Source of the DNA: Brevinematales bacterium
GTDB lineage: Bacteria > Spirochaetota > Brevinematia > Brevinematales > JAOACQ01
Length of the DNA stretch: 32,772 nucleotides
Direction of reading: 5' to 3'
Assembly: GCA_020052515.1 (NCBI GenBank)
Contig: JAGVOW010000070.1
Coordinates: forward strand, 1 to 32,772
The notes under the pieces were generated by a model. It searched no databases, was not told the origin of the DNA, and worked only from the letters and a program-made list of their open reading frames with translations. Positions 14,825 to 24,889 of the stretch are shown here, piece after piece. Position numbers and translations under genes: made by a program. Positions within the stretch are counted from its first letter, which is position 1. Each line of letters starts with the position of its first letter.

Positions 14825-16378
14825 TCAAAAAGAAAAATCTAAATAGCCCTTGTTTACATTTACTTTTTTGACTATAATTTTTACATTATCTCCCATCATA
14901 TAGCGTTTTTTGCGCTTTTTACCGATGGCGCAGTAGTTGTTTTCATCAAAGAAATAATAGTCGTCTTCTATGTCGGCGTAGCGTACCAATCCTTCCACGC
15001 CATATTTTAATATTTGTACAAAAATACCAAAGGAAGAAACTCCCGTTATCGAACCATCGTATTTCTCACCTTCTTTCCCTTGCATAAACCGGATGGCCTT
15101 TATCTTGTAAAGATCGCGCTCCGCTTCCATTGCTGTTCGCTCAGTTCTTGAGATATGAACAGCTATTTTAGATAATTCTTCCTCTGTATAAAGAGTTTTT
15201 TTCTTTTTTTCAAAAGCAATATGTCTAATCAGGCGGTGCACAATTAAATCAGCGTAACGTCGAATAGGCGAGGTAAAGTGAGTGTAAAAATCAAAACCTA
15301 ATCCAAAATGCCCGATATTATTGATGTCGTATTTTGCCTGCTGCATAGACCGCAAAAGAACTTGATGGATCAGTTCTTTATGGGGTTTGCCCATGGTTTC
15401 TTTCAATATTCTTTGCAATTCATGCGGTTCTGGTATCGGAACGCCATAGATTTTATGGCCGAATTTCATGGCAAGTCTGACAAAATCCTTTATTTTTTCT
15501 GATTCAGGCTCTCCATGAATCCGGTAAAGCGTTACTCCTTTTTCGGACAAGAACTTTGCCACTGTCTGATTAGCCAGAAGCATAAATTCTTCAATGATCC
15601 TTTCTGAATCCAGTCTGTCTTTCAGCCAGAGTTTTACCGGTTCGTCCTTTTCGTCTAAAAGGCATTTCTGCTCCTTGAATTCAAAATCTATACTGCCTTC
15701 TTTTACTCTTTTTCGATTCAGAATTTGAAAAAGAACTTGCATTTCCTTCAAGTGGCTCAACAAGGAATGATCCGAAGCTTTTTCATGTCCATCTAGAAGT
15801 TTCTGAACGCCTTCGTAAGTAAGCCTGTATTTGGAATGGATAATGCTTTCTTGAATGTTGTATTTTACGACCTGTCCGTTCTTGTTTATTTTCATAAAAA
15901 CAGAAAGGGTCAATCGGTCCTCTTTGGGGTTTAAACTACAGATAGTGTTTGAAAGATTTTTGGGAAACATAGGGATCACTTTATTGATGAAATAGTAACT
16001 ATTGCCTCTTTTCAAGGCCTCCTGGTCAAGTTTGCCGTTTTCAGGCACATAATAGGAAACATCTGCGATGTGAACTCCCAAAAGCCAGCCATTCCAGGTT
16101 TTTTCAATGGAAACGGCATCATCCAGATCCTTTGCGTCAGCCCCATCAATAGTTACAATGAACTGATTTCTCAGATTCACCCTTTTTTTCACTTCTTTCT
16201 CTGGAATAACATAGGGTATCGTTTCCGCTTCTTTTATAATAGATCCGGAAAAATCCTTCCGGATCTGATAGCTTTCAACAATGTTATCTACATCTAAGAT
16301 AGCTTCAGTATAATTCTTTTTAGGTTTTTCTTTCTTCTGAGAATCTGAGGGAGCTTTTGAAATATTTGATTTTTTCAC
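14825..16378 (-). CDS. RNase R/RNase II-family 3'-5' exoribonuclease, short form
   Basis: A 517-residue RNB-family exoribonuclease that degrades RNA from the 3' end in the cytoplasm. The metal-binding catalytic motif IDGADAKDLDDAVS (residues 77-90) is complete, and the RNB domain continues with SYYFINKVIPMFP, RIHGEPE and TSPIRRYADLIVHRLI. An S1 domain covers about 438-517 (GSITGVSSFGIFVQI). The usual two N-terminal cold-shock domains (about 200 residues) and the basic C-terminal tail of RNase R are missing; instead there is a short lysine-rich N-terminus. The GTG start follows GGAAGG at about nine bases, and a strong hairpin lies directly upstream, so an N-terminal part has not simply been missed. 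Confidence 0.88.
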   Translation of the reverse strand: MKKSNISKAPSDSQKKEKPKKNYTEAILDVDNIVESYQIRKDFSGSIIKEAETIPYVIPEKEVKKRVNLRNQFIVTIDGADAKDLDDAVSIEKTWNGWLLGVHIADVSYYVPENGKLDQEALKRGNSYYFINKVIPMFPKNLSNTICSLNPKEDRLTLSVFMKINKNGQVVKYNIQESIIHSKYRLTYEGVQKLLDGHEKASDHSLLSHLKEMQVLFQILNRKRVKEGSIDFEFKEQKCLLDEKDEPVKLWLKDRLDSERIIEEFMLLANQTVAKFLSEKGVTLYRIHGEPESEKIKDFVRLAMKFGHKIYGVPIPEPHELQRILKETMGKPHKELIHQVLLRSMQQAKYDINNIGHFGLGFDFYTHFTSPIRRYADLIVHRLIRHIAFEKKKKTLYTEEELSKIAVHISRTERTAMEAERDLYKIKAIRFMQGKEGEKYDGSITGVSSFGIFVQILKYGVEGLVRYADIEDDYYFFDENNYCAIGKKRKKRYMMGDNVKIIVKKVNVNKGYLDFSF

Positions 16379-16401
16379 TTTTTATAATCCTTCCTATTTT
16401 T

Positions 16402-16439
16402 GAAATAAAGGCGGCGATAATCATCGCCGCCTTTATTTC
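16402..16439 (-). terminator. Hairpin terminator after the parvulin lipoprotein gene
   Basis: A perfect 16-bp inverted repeat, GAAATAAAGGCGGCGA (16402-16417) and its complement (16424-16439), with a 6-base loop, begins one base after the ppiC-type stop codon. On the minus strand the GC-rich stem runs into UUUAUUUC, so termination is plausible in that direction. It lies only 23 bases before the GTG of the RNase R-type gene, with no clear promoter in between. Confidence 0.75.
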
Positions 16440-16440
16440 T

Positions 16441-18015
16441 TTATTTGCTAGTTTGAGGCAGAACTTTCATCTGCTGTGGTTGATTCCTTTTTTTCTCTTC
16501 TTTTTTTCTCTGCTCTTCCATTTTTTTTCGTTTGTTTTCAATCTTCTTCAACTCTTGTTTTTCTAAGTTAGCCAGAGCATTAAAACCATTGTCGTTATAG
16601 GTTACTTTGTACTTTGAAATAATTTCTGTTTTCCAGCTTTCAAAAGCCTTCTGGATCGCTGCGTTTTCAAGCTCAGAGCGAATCCTGGTTTCGGCGTCTT
16701 TAAAGCTCAAAGTAATCTTTTTGCCTTTTTCTTCTTTGGTATAAACGGCTTTGTTGGAAAGGTATTGATTTCTAATCGCTTCGTCGGTGACTGTTTCTTT
16801 TGCTTTTACGGTAAAAGCTTTTTCAAAATTCTGCACAATAGAACGTTTTAATAAATCCTGTTTTTTCTTTTCCTGCTCATTTGAAAACCCATTGACTTTA
16901 TCCGCGCCATACTTCTTTGCCGCTTCGATATGGTAAACAAAATACTTTAGATTTCCCATCTGAGTGTCAAAATTTTGAGCGTCCAATTTTTCATCAAAAT
17001 CAGGAATATAAATAAGAATAATATCTTTCGCGTCTTTCCAAGTGTAGGTTTTTCCGAAGACTTCCAGTATTTTTGCATCATCGGGAATTTGATTGATGGA
17101 GTAAGTTTTAGATCCGATTCCCACTGTATTGTTGCTGGTATTAAGAGTATAAAGTTCCTTTAAATTGTTGGCATCTGATTTATAATAGGTTTGCTTGAAA
17201 TTCGGTTCTATACGGGAATAATTATCAGTACCTGCCGCGCTTTTAATTTCGCCGGCATTCATTTTTTTCTTTGGTTGATGCACATAGATAATGTGATAGC
17301 CATAACTTGTCTTCACAGGCTGATCAATCAAGCCTTTTGTTTCTTTCGAAAAAGCGGCATCCTCAAATTCTTTTACCATCATTCCTTTAGTAAAATACCC
17401 GAGGTCTCCTCCGTTTCTGGCAGAGGCATAATCCTGGGATTGAACCGAAGCTACATTGCTGAACTCGGTTTCAACGCGGGGAGAACTTTTCAGTTGAGCC
17501 ACAATGCTGGAGGCTTTAGCGGCGGTATCCGCCAGGACTTTCTGGAAGTCTTTTTCACTTAACTCTTTTGTCTGGCCGTTAATATTAGTCATTTTATTGG
17601 CCGTGAGCAGAATGTGAGAAGCCTTTACTACTTCGTATTTTGCTTTTTCAATAGGATTTTTCAAAGCTTCTTCGCCTTTTTTGAATAAATCCAGCAAATA
17701 TTGTTTTTGGTATGTGGAATTAAAAAAAGATTGAAAATCGGCTGAATTAGTCAGGCCGGATTTAATTTCTTCAAAATAAATTAAATCCACCAAAACTCTG
17801 GCATTAAAAACAAAGTCTTTATTCCAATTTACATCACCTGCGATATTTGGGTAAAAATTCAAATACTTCAATACGTCTTCTTTAACATCGCCGATAGTAA
17901 CGGAATGATTCTTCTTACCGTCGCTATAGGTAGCAAGAGTAACACCGTTTGAACAGTTGCTGAATAAAATAGAGGCCATTATTAACACAAGGCCTAAAGA
18001 GAAAAATTTCTTCAT
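16441..18015 (-). CDS. Exported lipoprotein with parvulin (PpiC) peptidyl-prolyl isomerase domain
   Basis: A 524-residue envelope protein. The N-terminus MKKFFSLGLVLIMASILFSNC is a signal sequence ending in a lipobox-like FSNC (asparagine at -1 is atypical, so lipidation is probable, not certain). A parvulin domain spans about residues 125-245: VVKASHILL, then NGGDLGYFTKGMMVKEFEDAAF and KTSYGYHIIYVHQ. This arrangement resembles PrsA/SurA-type chaperones that fold exported proteins. The region after 245 is less conserved, and residues ~480-524 form a very charged K/E/R-rich tail. AGGAG precedes ATG. It has its own promoter, divergent from dapB, and is followed by a terminator. The giant exported protein in this window is a conceivable client. 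Confidence 0.85.
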   Translation of the reverse strand: MKKFFSLGLVLIMASILFSNCSNGVTLATYSDGKKNHSVTIGDVKEDVLKYLNFYPNIAGDVNWNKDFVFNARVLVDLIYFEEIKSGLTNSADFQSFFNSTYQKQYLLDLFKKGEEALKNPIEKAKYEVVKASHILLTANKMTNINGQTKELSEKDFQKVLADTAAKASSIVAQLKSSPRVETEFSNVASVQSQDYASARNGGDLGYFTKGMMVKEFEDAAFSKETKGLIDQPVKTSYGYHIIYVHQPKKKMNAGEIKSAAGTDNYSRIEPNFKQTYYKSDANNLKELYTLNTSNNTVGIGSKTYSINQIPDDAKILEVFGKTYTWKDAKDIILIYIPDFDEKLDAQNFDTQMGNLKYFVYHIEAAKKYGADKVNGFSNEQEKKKQDLLKRSIVQNFEKAFTVKAKETVTDEAIRNQYLSNKAVYTKEEKGKKITLSFKDAETRIRSELENAAIQKAFESWKTEIISKYKVTYNDNGFNALANLEKQELKKIENKRKKMEEQRKKEEKKRNQPQQMKVLPQTSK

Positions 18016-18083
18016 ATAGTCTCCTTTTATGATTTTAGATTTTAAGGTAGTATTTTAGAACTCCCCTTTACTTTAAGCTTTAT

Positions 18084-18112
18084 ACTATATAACAGATTTA
18101 TCAAATTTTCAA
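18084..18112 (-). promoter_or_regulatory. Sigma70-type promoter for the parvulin lipoprotein gene
   Basis: On the minus strand: TTGAAA (18112-18107), a 17-base spacer and TATAGT (18089-18084), predicting a leader of about 60 bases. It stands back to back with the dapB promoter; the two -35 boxes are 13 bases apart. Confidence 0.65.
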
Positions 18113-18125
18113 GAAAAGTGATATT

Positions 18126-18154
18126 TTGATTTTTTTAAGATTTTCTTTTATAAT
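18126..18154 (+). promoter_or_regulatory. Sigma70-type promoter for the dapB-guaB-recQ operon
   Basis: TTGATT (18126-18131), a 17-base spacer and a perfect TATAAT (18149-18154). The start of transcription is predicted near 18161, about 23 bases before the dapB ATG with its GGAGG. Confidence 0.7.
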
Positions 18155-18183
18155 AGTCAAATCATATTGAAGGAGGGGCTATT

Positions 18184-20497
<2,314 letters not shown>

Positions 20498-20524
20498 AAA
20501 CTTGCACCAAGCGGTGGAGGGCAA

Positions 20525-21463
20525 ATGGGAGAATTGTGCATAAAGCTAATTGACCTGGAAAGGGAAGTAAAAAACGGCAAGAGTTTTATTTTGTGCGAAC
20601 CGATTTATGACTCAAAATTAGGTTTGCTGATCGGCACGGAAAAAATTCTTGTTTCCGGTGATTTTGCCAAAATCGGCCAGAGAGCCGGGCTTTCCCCTTA
20701 CTATGAAGTGAAAGTAAGGACCGCTATCCCGCATTACATTGAGCAGGAAAAAAGAGTTCAGTGGGCTAATTATGCGATTTCTTATTTTCAACAGAAGGAT
20801 CTTTATAAAAATCTTTCTGATGACAAGAAAGATTTTATCGTAAAATATTTGAAATCCATCATTTCGGAAAATGATTATTTAGTGTGGAAATTATCTCAGA
20901 TGAAATCTTTCCACAAAAAGGTTTTTGAGCATGTCTTGAACACTTGTTTTATCATACTTATTTGTTATCATTCTTATTCGCTTATGAATCAATCCGGGAT
21001 GGTAGACGGCAAGATGGTGGAAAAGCTTGTTATTGCGTCTCTTCTGCATTCAGCCGGCGTTACTAAATTTGACCCAAAGATTTTTGACCAGAAAAGGATT
21101 GAGTTGTCGGAAAGCCATGAATATGAAGAGTTTCTAAAGCATCCGATAGAGACTTACAAGCTGATTCAAATGGAAAGTTCGAAGCACGAGGTCGGCGAAG
21201 ACATTCTTCAGGCTATTTTATGCCAGGAGGAGTTTCTGGACGGTTCGGGTACGCCGAGAGGGGTTTTGGAAAATGATATGGATCTGCTTTCCCGTTTTCT
21301 TTCGATTTCTCGTTTTTTTGAGGAAATTGTTGCGGGGGAGTGGTCTTACAAAGCGCGTTCGCATCATGAAAACATCGGGAAGCTTCGACAGCAAAGAGCG
21401 AAGTTTGATCCTCTACTGCTTAAGGCGATGGATGCGAGTTTCAAATACCTTTTTCAACAGTAA
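20525..21463 (+). CDS. Degenerate HD-GYP-like protein, probably catalytically inactive
   Basis: A 312-residue soluble protein. The first 100 residues resemble the N-terminal domain of some HD-GYP proteins. From about residue 136 it follows the HD-GYP layout: EHVLNTC, ASLLHSAGVTKFDPKIF (~171-187), HPIETYKLI (~206-214), CQEEFLDGSGTPRG (~233-246). The key residues are altered: the HD pair is H175-S176, the HHE triad reads CQE, and GYP reads GTP. Cyclic-di-GMP phosphodiesterase activity is therefore unlikely; a binding or scaffolding role is an inference. GGAGGG lies before ATG. The gene sits between guaB and the RecQ-type gene (12 bases apart), so it is probably cotranscribed with GTP-pathway genes. 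Confidence 0.7.
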   Translation: MGELCIKLIDLEREVKNGKSFILCEPIYDSKLGLLIGTEKILVSGDFAKIGQRAGLSPYYEVKVRTAIPHYIEQEKRVQWANYAISYFQQKDLYKNLSDDKKDFIVKYLKSIISENDYLVWKLSQMKSFHKKVFEHVLNTCFIILICYHSYSLMNQSGMVDGKMVEKLVIASLLHSAGVTKFDPKIFDQKRIELSESHEYEEFLKHPIETYKLIQMESSKHEVGEDILQAILCQEEFLDGSGTPRGVLENDMDLLSRFLSISRFFEEIVAGEWSYKARSHHENIGKLRQQRAKFDPLLLKAMDASFKYLFQQ

Positions 21464-21475
21464 AAGGAAATCTCT

Positions 21476-23086
21476 ATGCCTGATTTAGATCAGATAGACC
21501 GGGTAGCGCAGGAAGTTTTTCACATTCTTTCTTTTCGCGATCAGCAAAAAGAAGTCATCACATCCATTCTGGGGAAAAGGGATACACTGGCGGTTTTCCC
21601 TACAGGAAGCGGAAAATCCATTCTTTTTCAAATTCCAGCTCTTGTTTTTCCAGGGTTGACTTTAGTGGTAACGCCTTTGATTTCCTTGATGAATGATCAG
21701 GTAAGAGTTTTAAGCGAAAAAACAAAATACTGTGCCGCTCTTTCTTCAGCCTCTTCCGTGGAAGAAAACCAGAGTACTTTGAATAGGCTTGGTGAATTAA
21801 AAATTTTATACGTTACACCGGAACGATTGAAAAGCCCGCTTTTTTTAAAAGAACTGGCCAGACAAAAGATTGAAATTTCTATGATTGTTGTGGACGAAGC
21901 CCATTGTGTGTCTTTGTGGGGGAATTCTTTCCGGCCGGCTTATCTGGAAATCAGGAAGTTTTGCTCTTATTTTTCGACAGCGGTTATTTCCGCTTTTACC
22001 GCTACGGCTTCGCCTTTTGTTCTCAAGGATATCGTTTCTTTTTTGGGGATGCGTTCGCATGCTCTTTTTAGAAAAAGCCTTTTCCGGGAAAATTTAGAGG
22101 TTTCAGTCCGCTTCACAGAGGATAAGGTTCGGTATTTATTGGATCACCTTAAACCGGGAGAGAGCGCGGTTTTATACTGCAATTCGCGCTATATTTGTGA
22201 ATTCCTTTCGGATTTATTGAATCGTCATTCTTTACGGTCAGCGGTTTACCATGCAGGCCTTTCTCAAGAAGAAAGAGCGGAAAATCAATTGAAGTTTATG
22301 AAAAACGAGAAAGATATAATTGTAGCGACTTCGGCTTTTGGTATGGGGATTGATAAGCCGGATATCCGGCGTGTGATCCATTTTGATGTGTCTCTGGAAA
22401 TAGAAGAATATATTCAAGAAATAGGCCGCGCGGGAAGGGATAATAATAATGCCTACGCGGAAATGCTTGTTGATCAAAACGATTATCAGGCTCTGGACAG
22501 AAATTTGAAGCATCAATTCCCGGCCTGGAAGGAAATTTTGAAATGGAGAGCGCAAAAAGGCCTGGATGAGATAAAATTGGAACGCTTGAATAGTGTTTTA
22601 CTTCTACTTGGTTTAACAAAAGCCGATGAATTGCCAGGAAATAAGAAAAATTACTTTCTGAAAAAAAAGATTATGATAGAAAAGATAAACGCGGTTAAAC
22701 GCTATATTTCTTTATCAGATTGCAGGATGAAGTTTCTAGGAAACTATTTTGGTGAGAAGGCCTTTCTGTGCGGCAAGTGCGATTTCTGTATAACAGCAAA
22801 ACGGAAATTTGGCCTCAAAAACTTGAGTCCTCTGGAAATTCTCTTAATAGCTGCTTTTTCAGGATTTCCCGCTAAAGTGAGTCTTAAAAATTTCAGGGAA
22901 AGAATGATTGGAATGAAGTTAAGTGACCTTTGCGGTAAGGGTTTTGCGGCGATGCGGGGATTGGAACTAAAAGCTTTCTGGAATCTGATTTATCAGTTGA
23001 AAAATAAGAATATTGTGGAATTTTGCGCAAATGGCCGGCAGGCCGGTTTGTCGAAGGGATGGAGCGAATTATGGAAGAAAAGCTGA
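21476..23086 (+). CDS. RecQ-type ATP-dependent DNA helicase
   Basis: A 3'-5' superfamily 2 helicase of about 536 residues, for recombination and replication-fork repair. The motifs are in order: FRDQQKEVITSIL (motif 0), FPTGSGKS (Walker A, 41-48), TPLISLMNDQV (Ia), DEAHCVSLWGNSFRPAY (motif II with RecQ extension, ~139), SAFTATAS (III), VYHAGLSQEERA, GMGIDKPDIRRVIH (V) and QEIGRAGRD (VI). A RecQ-type zinc cluster follows at about 415-440 (CRMKFLGNYFGE ... CGKCDFC). The winged-helix part is weak and no HRDC domain is present. AAGGAAA precedes the ATG. The last 16 bases overlap the next gene. Confidence 0.93.
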   Translation: MPDLDQIDRVAQEVFHILSFRDQQKEVITSILGKRDTLAVFPTGSGKSILFQIPALVFPGLTLVVTPLISLMNDQVRVLSEKTKYCAALSSASSVEENQSTLNRLGELKILYVTPERLKSPLFLKELARQKIEISMIVVDEAHCVSLWGNSFRPAYLEIRKFCSYFSTAVISAFTATASPFVLKDIVSFLGMRSHALFRKSLFRENLEVSVRFTEDKVRYLLDHLKPGESAVLYCNSRYICEFLSDLLNRHSLRSAVYHAGLSQEERAENQLKFMKNEKDIIVATSAFGMGIDKPDIRRVIHFDVSLEIEEYIQEIGRAGRDNNNAYAEMLVDQNDYQALDRNLKHQFPAWKEILKWRAQKGLDEIKLERLNSVLLLLGLTKADELPGNKKNYFLKKKIMIEKINAVKRYISLSDCRMKFLGNYFGEKAFLCGKCDFCITAKRKFGLKNLSPLEILLIAAFSGFPAKVSLKNFRERMIGMKLSDLCGKGFAAMRGLELKAFWNLIYQLKNKNIVEFCANGRQAGLSKGWSELWKKS

Positions 23087-23421
23087 CAAAATCGATTTTG
23101 GGCCAATTAAAAGCTTCATTGTTTTATTCTCTTTCTTTTTTGAAGTTTCTGATTCAACAGAAAAGACTGGAAATAGGGGCTGAAATCCTGGTTCAAGTAG
23201 TAAAAGATGTTTATTACCTGAAGAGAAAAGCCTTTCTCAGGGGCAGCGTGGATGAGGGAATTTTAGAATTGTCGCTTGATCTGGATAGGGAGGAGATTAT
23301 GATTCTGAAAGCTATTGAGCATTCGATGCGGAAAGAAGAGGATTATTTTGAATTTTCAAAGACGTTAAACGCGGAACAATTGTTGAAAATATCTGAAAAA
23401 TTGGAAAATAATATTGAGTAA
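23071..23421 (+). CDS. Small helical protein of unknown function
   Basis: A 116-residue protein with no recognised family. It is predicted to be almost all alpha-helix with strong leucine/isoleucine periodicity (GQLKASLFYSLSFLKFL, EILVQVVKDVYYLKRKAFL) and no signal peptide, cysteine or clear transmembrane helix. ATG at 23071 has GGAG six bases upstream, better than the in-frame starts at 23023 or 23059. It begins inside the last codons of the RecQ-type gene (16-base overlap in a different frame), which suggests translational coupling and a function in the same operon. A four-helix-bundle fold is possible. Confidence 0.65.
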   Translation: MEEKLTKSILGQLKASLFYSLSFLKFLIQQKRLEIGAEILVQVVKDVYYLKRKAFLRGSVDEGILELSLDLDREEIMILKAIEHSMRKEEDYFEFSKTLNAEQLLKISEKLENNIE

Positions 23422-23447
23422 ATCTTACTTTTTTTGAAATTTCCTGA

Positions 23448-23453
23448 TATAAT
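23448..23453 (+). promoter_or_regulatory. -10 box of the putative ncRNA before hisS
   Basis: A perfect TATAAT ending seven bases before the first base of the predicted terminal helix at 23460. The hexamer 17 bases upstream (TTACTT) is a poor -35. The distance to the RNA's 5' helix is what supports it. Confidence 0.5.
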
Positions 23454-23459
23454 ATGCGA

Positions 23460-23573
23460 AAGTCGTGTCGCGTGGTGAAAAAAAGAGGTATTTGTATGTG
23501 CCAGGACAAGACCCTGAATTGCCGGGATTGCTATAGCCCACAGTCGAAATAGCTGTCCTCACGCCGGCTTTTA
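23460..23573 (+). ncRNA. Candidate ~114-nt structured ncRNA upstream of hisS, family unassigned
   Basis: The ends pair: AAGUCG (23460-23465) with CGGCUU (23565-23570) and, after a four-base bulge, GCGUG (23470-23474) with CACGC (23560-23564), giving 11 pairs. Inside, AGGACA (23503-23508) pairs with UGUCCU (23554-23559), enclosing a GCUAU...AUAGC hairpin (23530-23534 with 23549-23553) and a small CCC/GGG hairpin (23512-23514 with 23524-23526). A perfect -10 box is placed to start transcription at the first paired base, and UUUU follows the last. This 196-base gap contains no ORF. The size would suit SRP RNA, but the conserved GGAA tetraloop and AGCAG motif are absent. It has no T-box AGGGUGG motif either, so it is not an obvious HisRS leader. 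Confidence 0.5.
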
Positions 23574-23617
23574 AAAAACTTGTCTTTTCCCATTTCATAG
23601 TGTTAAGGGTTTTTTTT

Positions 23618-24889
23618 ATGCTTTATTTGAAATTGAAAGGAACTTATGATATTCCGCCTGCCGAGTCTGATTTTTTTGAGGAAGCGGAAAACTTGATGAA
23701 AGAAATAGCGAAAAGCTATTGTTATAAAAAGGTAGCTTTTCCTATTCTGGAATATGCCGCTCTTTTTACTCGCGGAGTAGGGGAATCTTCTGATATTGTT
23801 GTCAAGAAGGAAATGTATGTTTTTGAGGACAGGGGGCATCGTTTGATCGCCCTTCGGCCTGAAGGAACAGCAGGCGCGGTGAGGCTTTATCTGGAGAATG
23901 GCCTGGCGATGCAGGGGTATTCGGCGAAGATGTGCTACCTGGGGCCAATGTTTCGGGCGGAAAATCCGCAGGCGGGCCGCTATCGCCAGTTCAATCAATT
24001 CGGCGCGGAATACATCGGTGATGGAAGTCCGGCAGTTGATGTAGAACTCATTCAAATGAACCAAGATTTATTTGAAAAGCTTTCAATAAAGGATATTAAT
24101 ATTTACATCAATTCGATTGGATGCAAAGAATGCCGGCCGGCCTATCTCGAAAAACTGAAGGCCTATTTTGCCGATAAAATCGGCAAAATGTGCGCGGACT
24201 GCGGCAAGCGTTTTGAAACCAATGTCCTGAGGATATTGGACTGCAAGGAAGAGTCCTGCAGGCCTTTTATTGACAGCGCGCCGATCCAACTGGATAGCCT
24301 TTGCCCGGCCTGCGGCGAACATTTTTCGGAAGTAAAAAAGGGCCTGGAAAATTTAAAAGTTCTTTATGAAATAGACCCAAGGTTGGTAAGGGGCCTGGAT
24401 TATTATAACCGTACTGTTTTTGAGATTAAATCAAAACTTTTGGGTTCTCAAAGTACTATCTCAGCCGGCGGAAGATATGATTATCTGGTAAAGGAATTGG
24501 GTGGAATGGAAACTCCCGCGGCCGGTTTTGCTCTTGGGTTGGAAAGGCTTTCAATGGCGATCGAGGCTTCCCGGAATGTGAAGCGGGCTGACTTTTACCG
24601 GCCGCCTCTGGTGTATCTGGCTGCCATCGGCAGGGAAAATCAAAGCAAAGCTATGGAAGCGGCTTCATTATTTAGAAAGAAAGGTATTCCTGCGGTGACT
24701 GAGTACCGCTATGATTCGCTGAAAAAACACCTCAAATCGGCTGACGCGATGAAAGCGGTTTACGCTTTATTCATTGGAGAAGAGGAAATCAAGAATAACG
24801 CCTATGTTCTGCGTAATCTGTCAGACGGTACGCAGACGACGGGGAATCTGGAAGAGATAGCGGGATTTCTTACCTCCGTTCCACTCTGA
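23618..24889 (+). CDS. hisS: Histidine--tRNA ligase
   Basis: Charges tRNA-His in the cytoplasm (class II synthetase, dimer). About 423 residues, normal for bacterial HisRS. The sequence begins LKLKGTYDIPPAES. Motif 2 is FRAENPQAGRYRQFNQFGAE after RPEGTAGAVR. The histidine-specific signatures LVRGLDYYNRTVFE and SAGGRYDYLVKELGG are present, as is motif 3, GFALGLERL. A cysteine-containing insertion (CKECRP, CADCGKRF, CPACGEHF) in the middle looks capable of binding zinc. The start is ATG at 23618, with AAGGG eight bases upstream; the in-frame GTG at 23600 has no ribosome-binding site. Its last 20 bases overlap the end of the convergent giant gene. Confidence 0.97.
   Translation: MLYLKLKGTYDIPPAESDFFEEAENLMKEIAKSYCYKKVAFPILEYAALFTRGVGESSDIVVKKEMYVFEDRGHRLIALRPEGTAGAVRLYLENGLAMQGYSAKMCYLGPMFRAENPQAGRYRQFNQFGAEYIGDGSPAVDVELIQMNQDLFEKLSIKDINIYINSIGCKECRPAYLEKLKAYFADKIGKMCADCGKRFETNVLRILDCKEESCRPFIDSAPIQLDSLCPACGEHFSEVKKGLENLKVLYEIDPRLVRGLDYYNRTVFEIKSKLLGSQSTISAGGRYDYLVKELGGMETPAAGFALGLERLSMAIEASRNVKRADFYRPPLVYLAAIGRENQSKAMEAASLFRKKGIPAVTEYRYDSLKKHLKSADAMKAVYALFIGEEEIKNNAYVLRNLSDGTQTTGNLEEIAGFLTSVPL

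Noticed and set aside
23460-23573. SRP 4.5S RNA, suggested by the ~114-nt length.
   Set aside because: The conserved GGAAG tetraloop and AGCAG segment are absent and the fold is branched rather than a single rod.
23460-23617. T-box riboswitch controlling hisS.
   Set aside because: No AGGGUGG(N)ACCGCG antiterminator motif, no Stem I landmarks, and no terminator hairpin before the hisS start.
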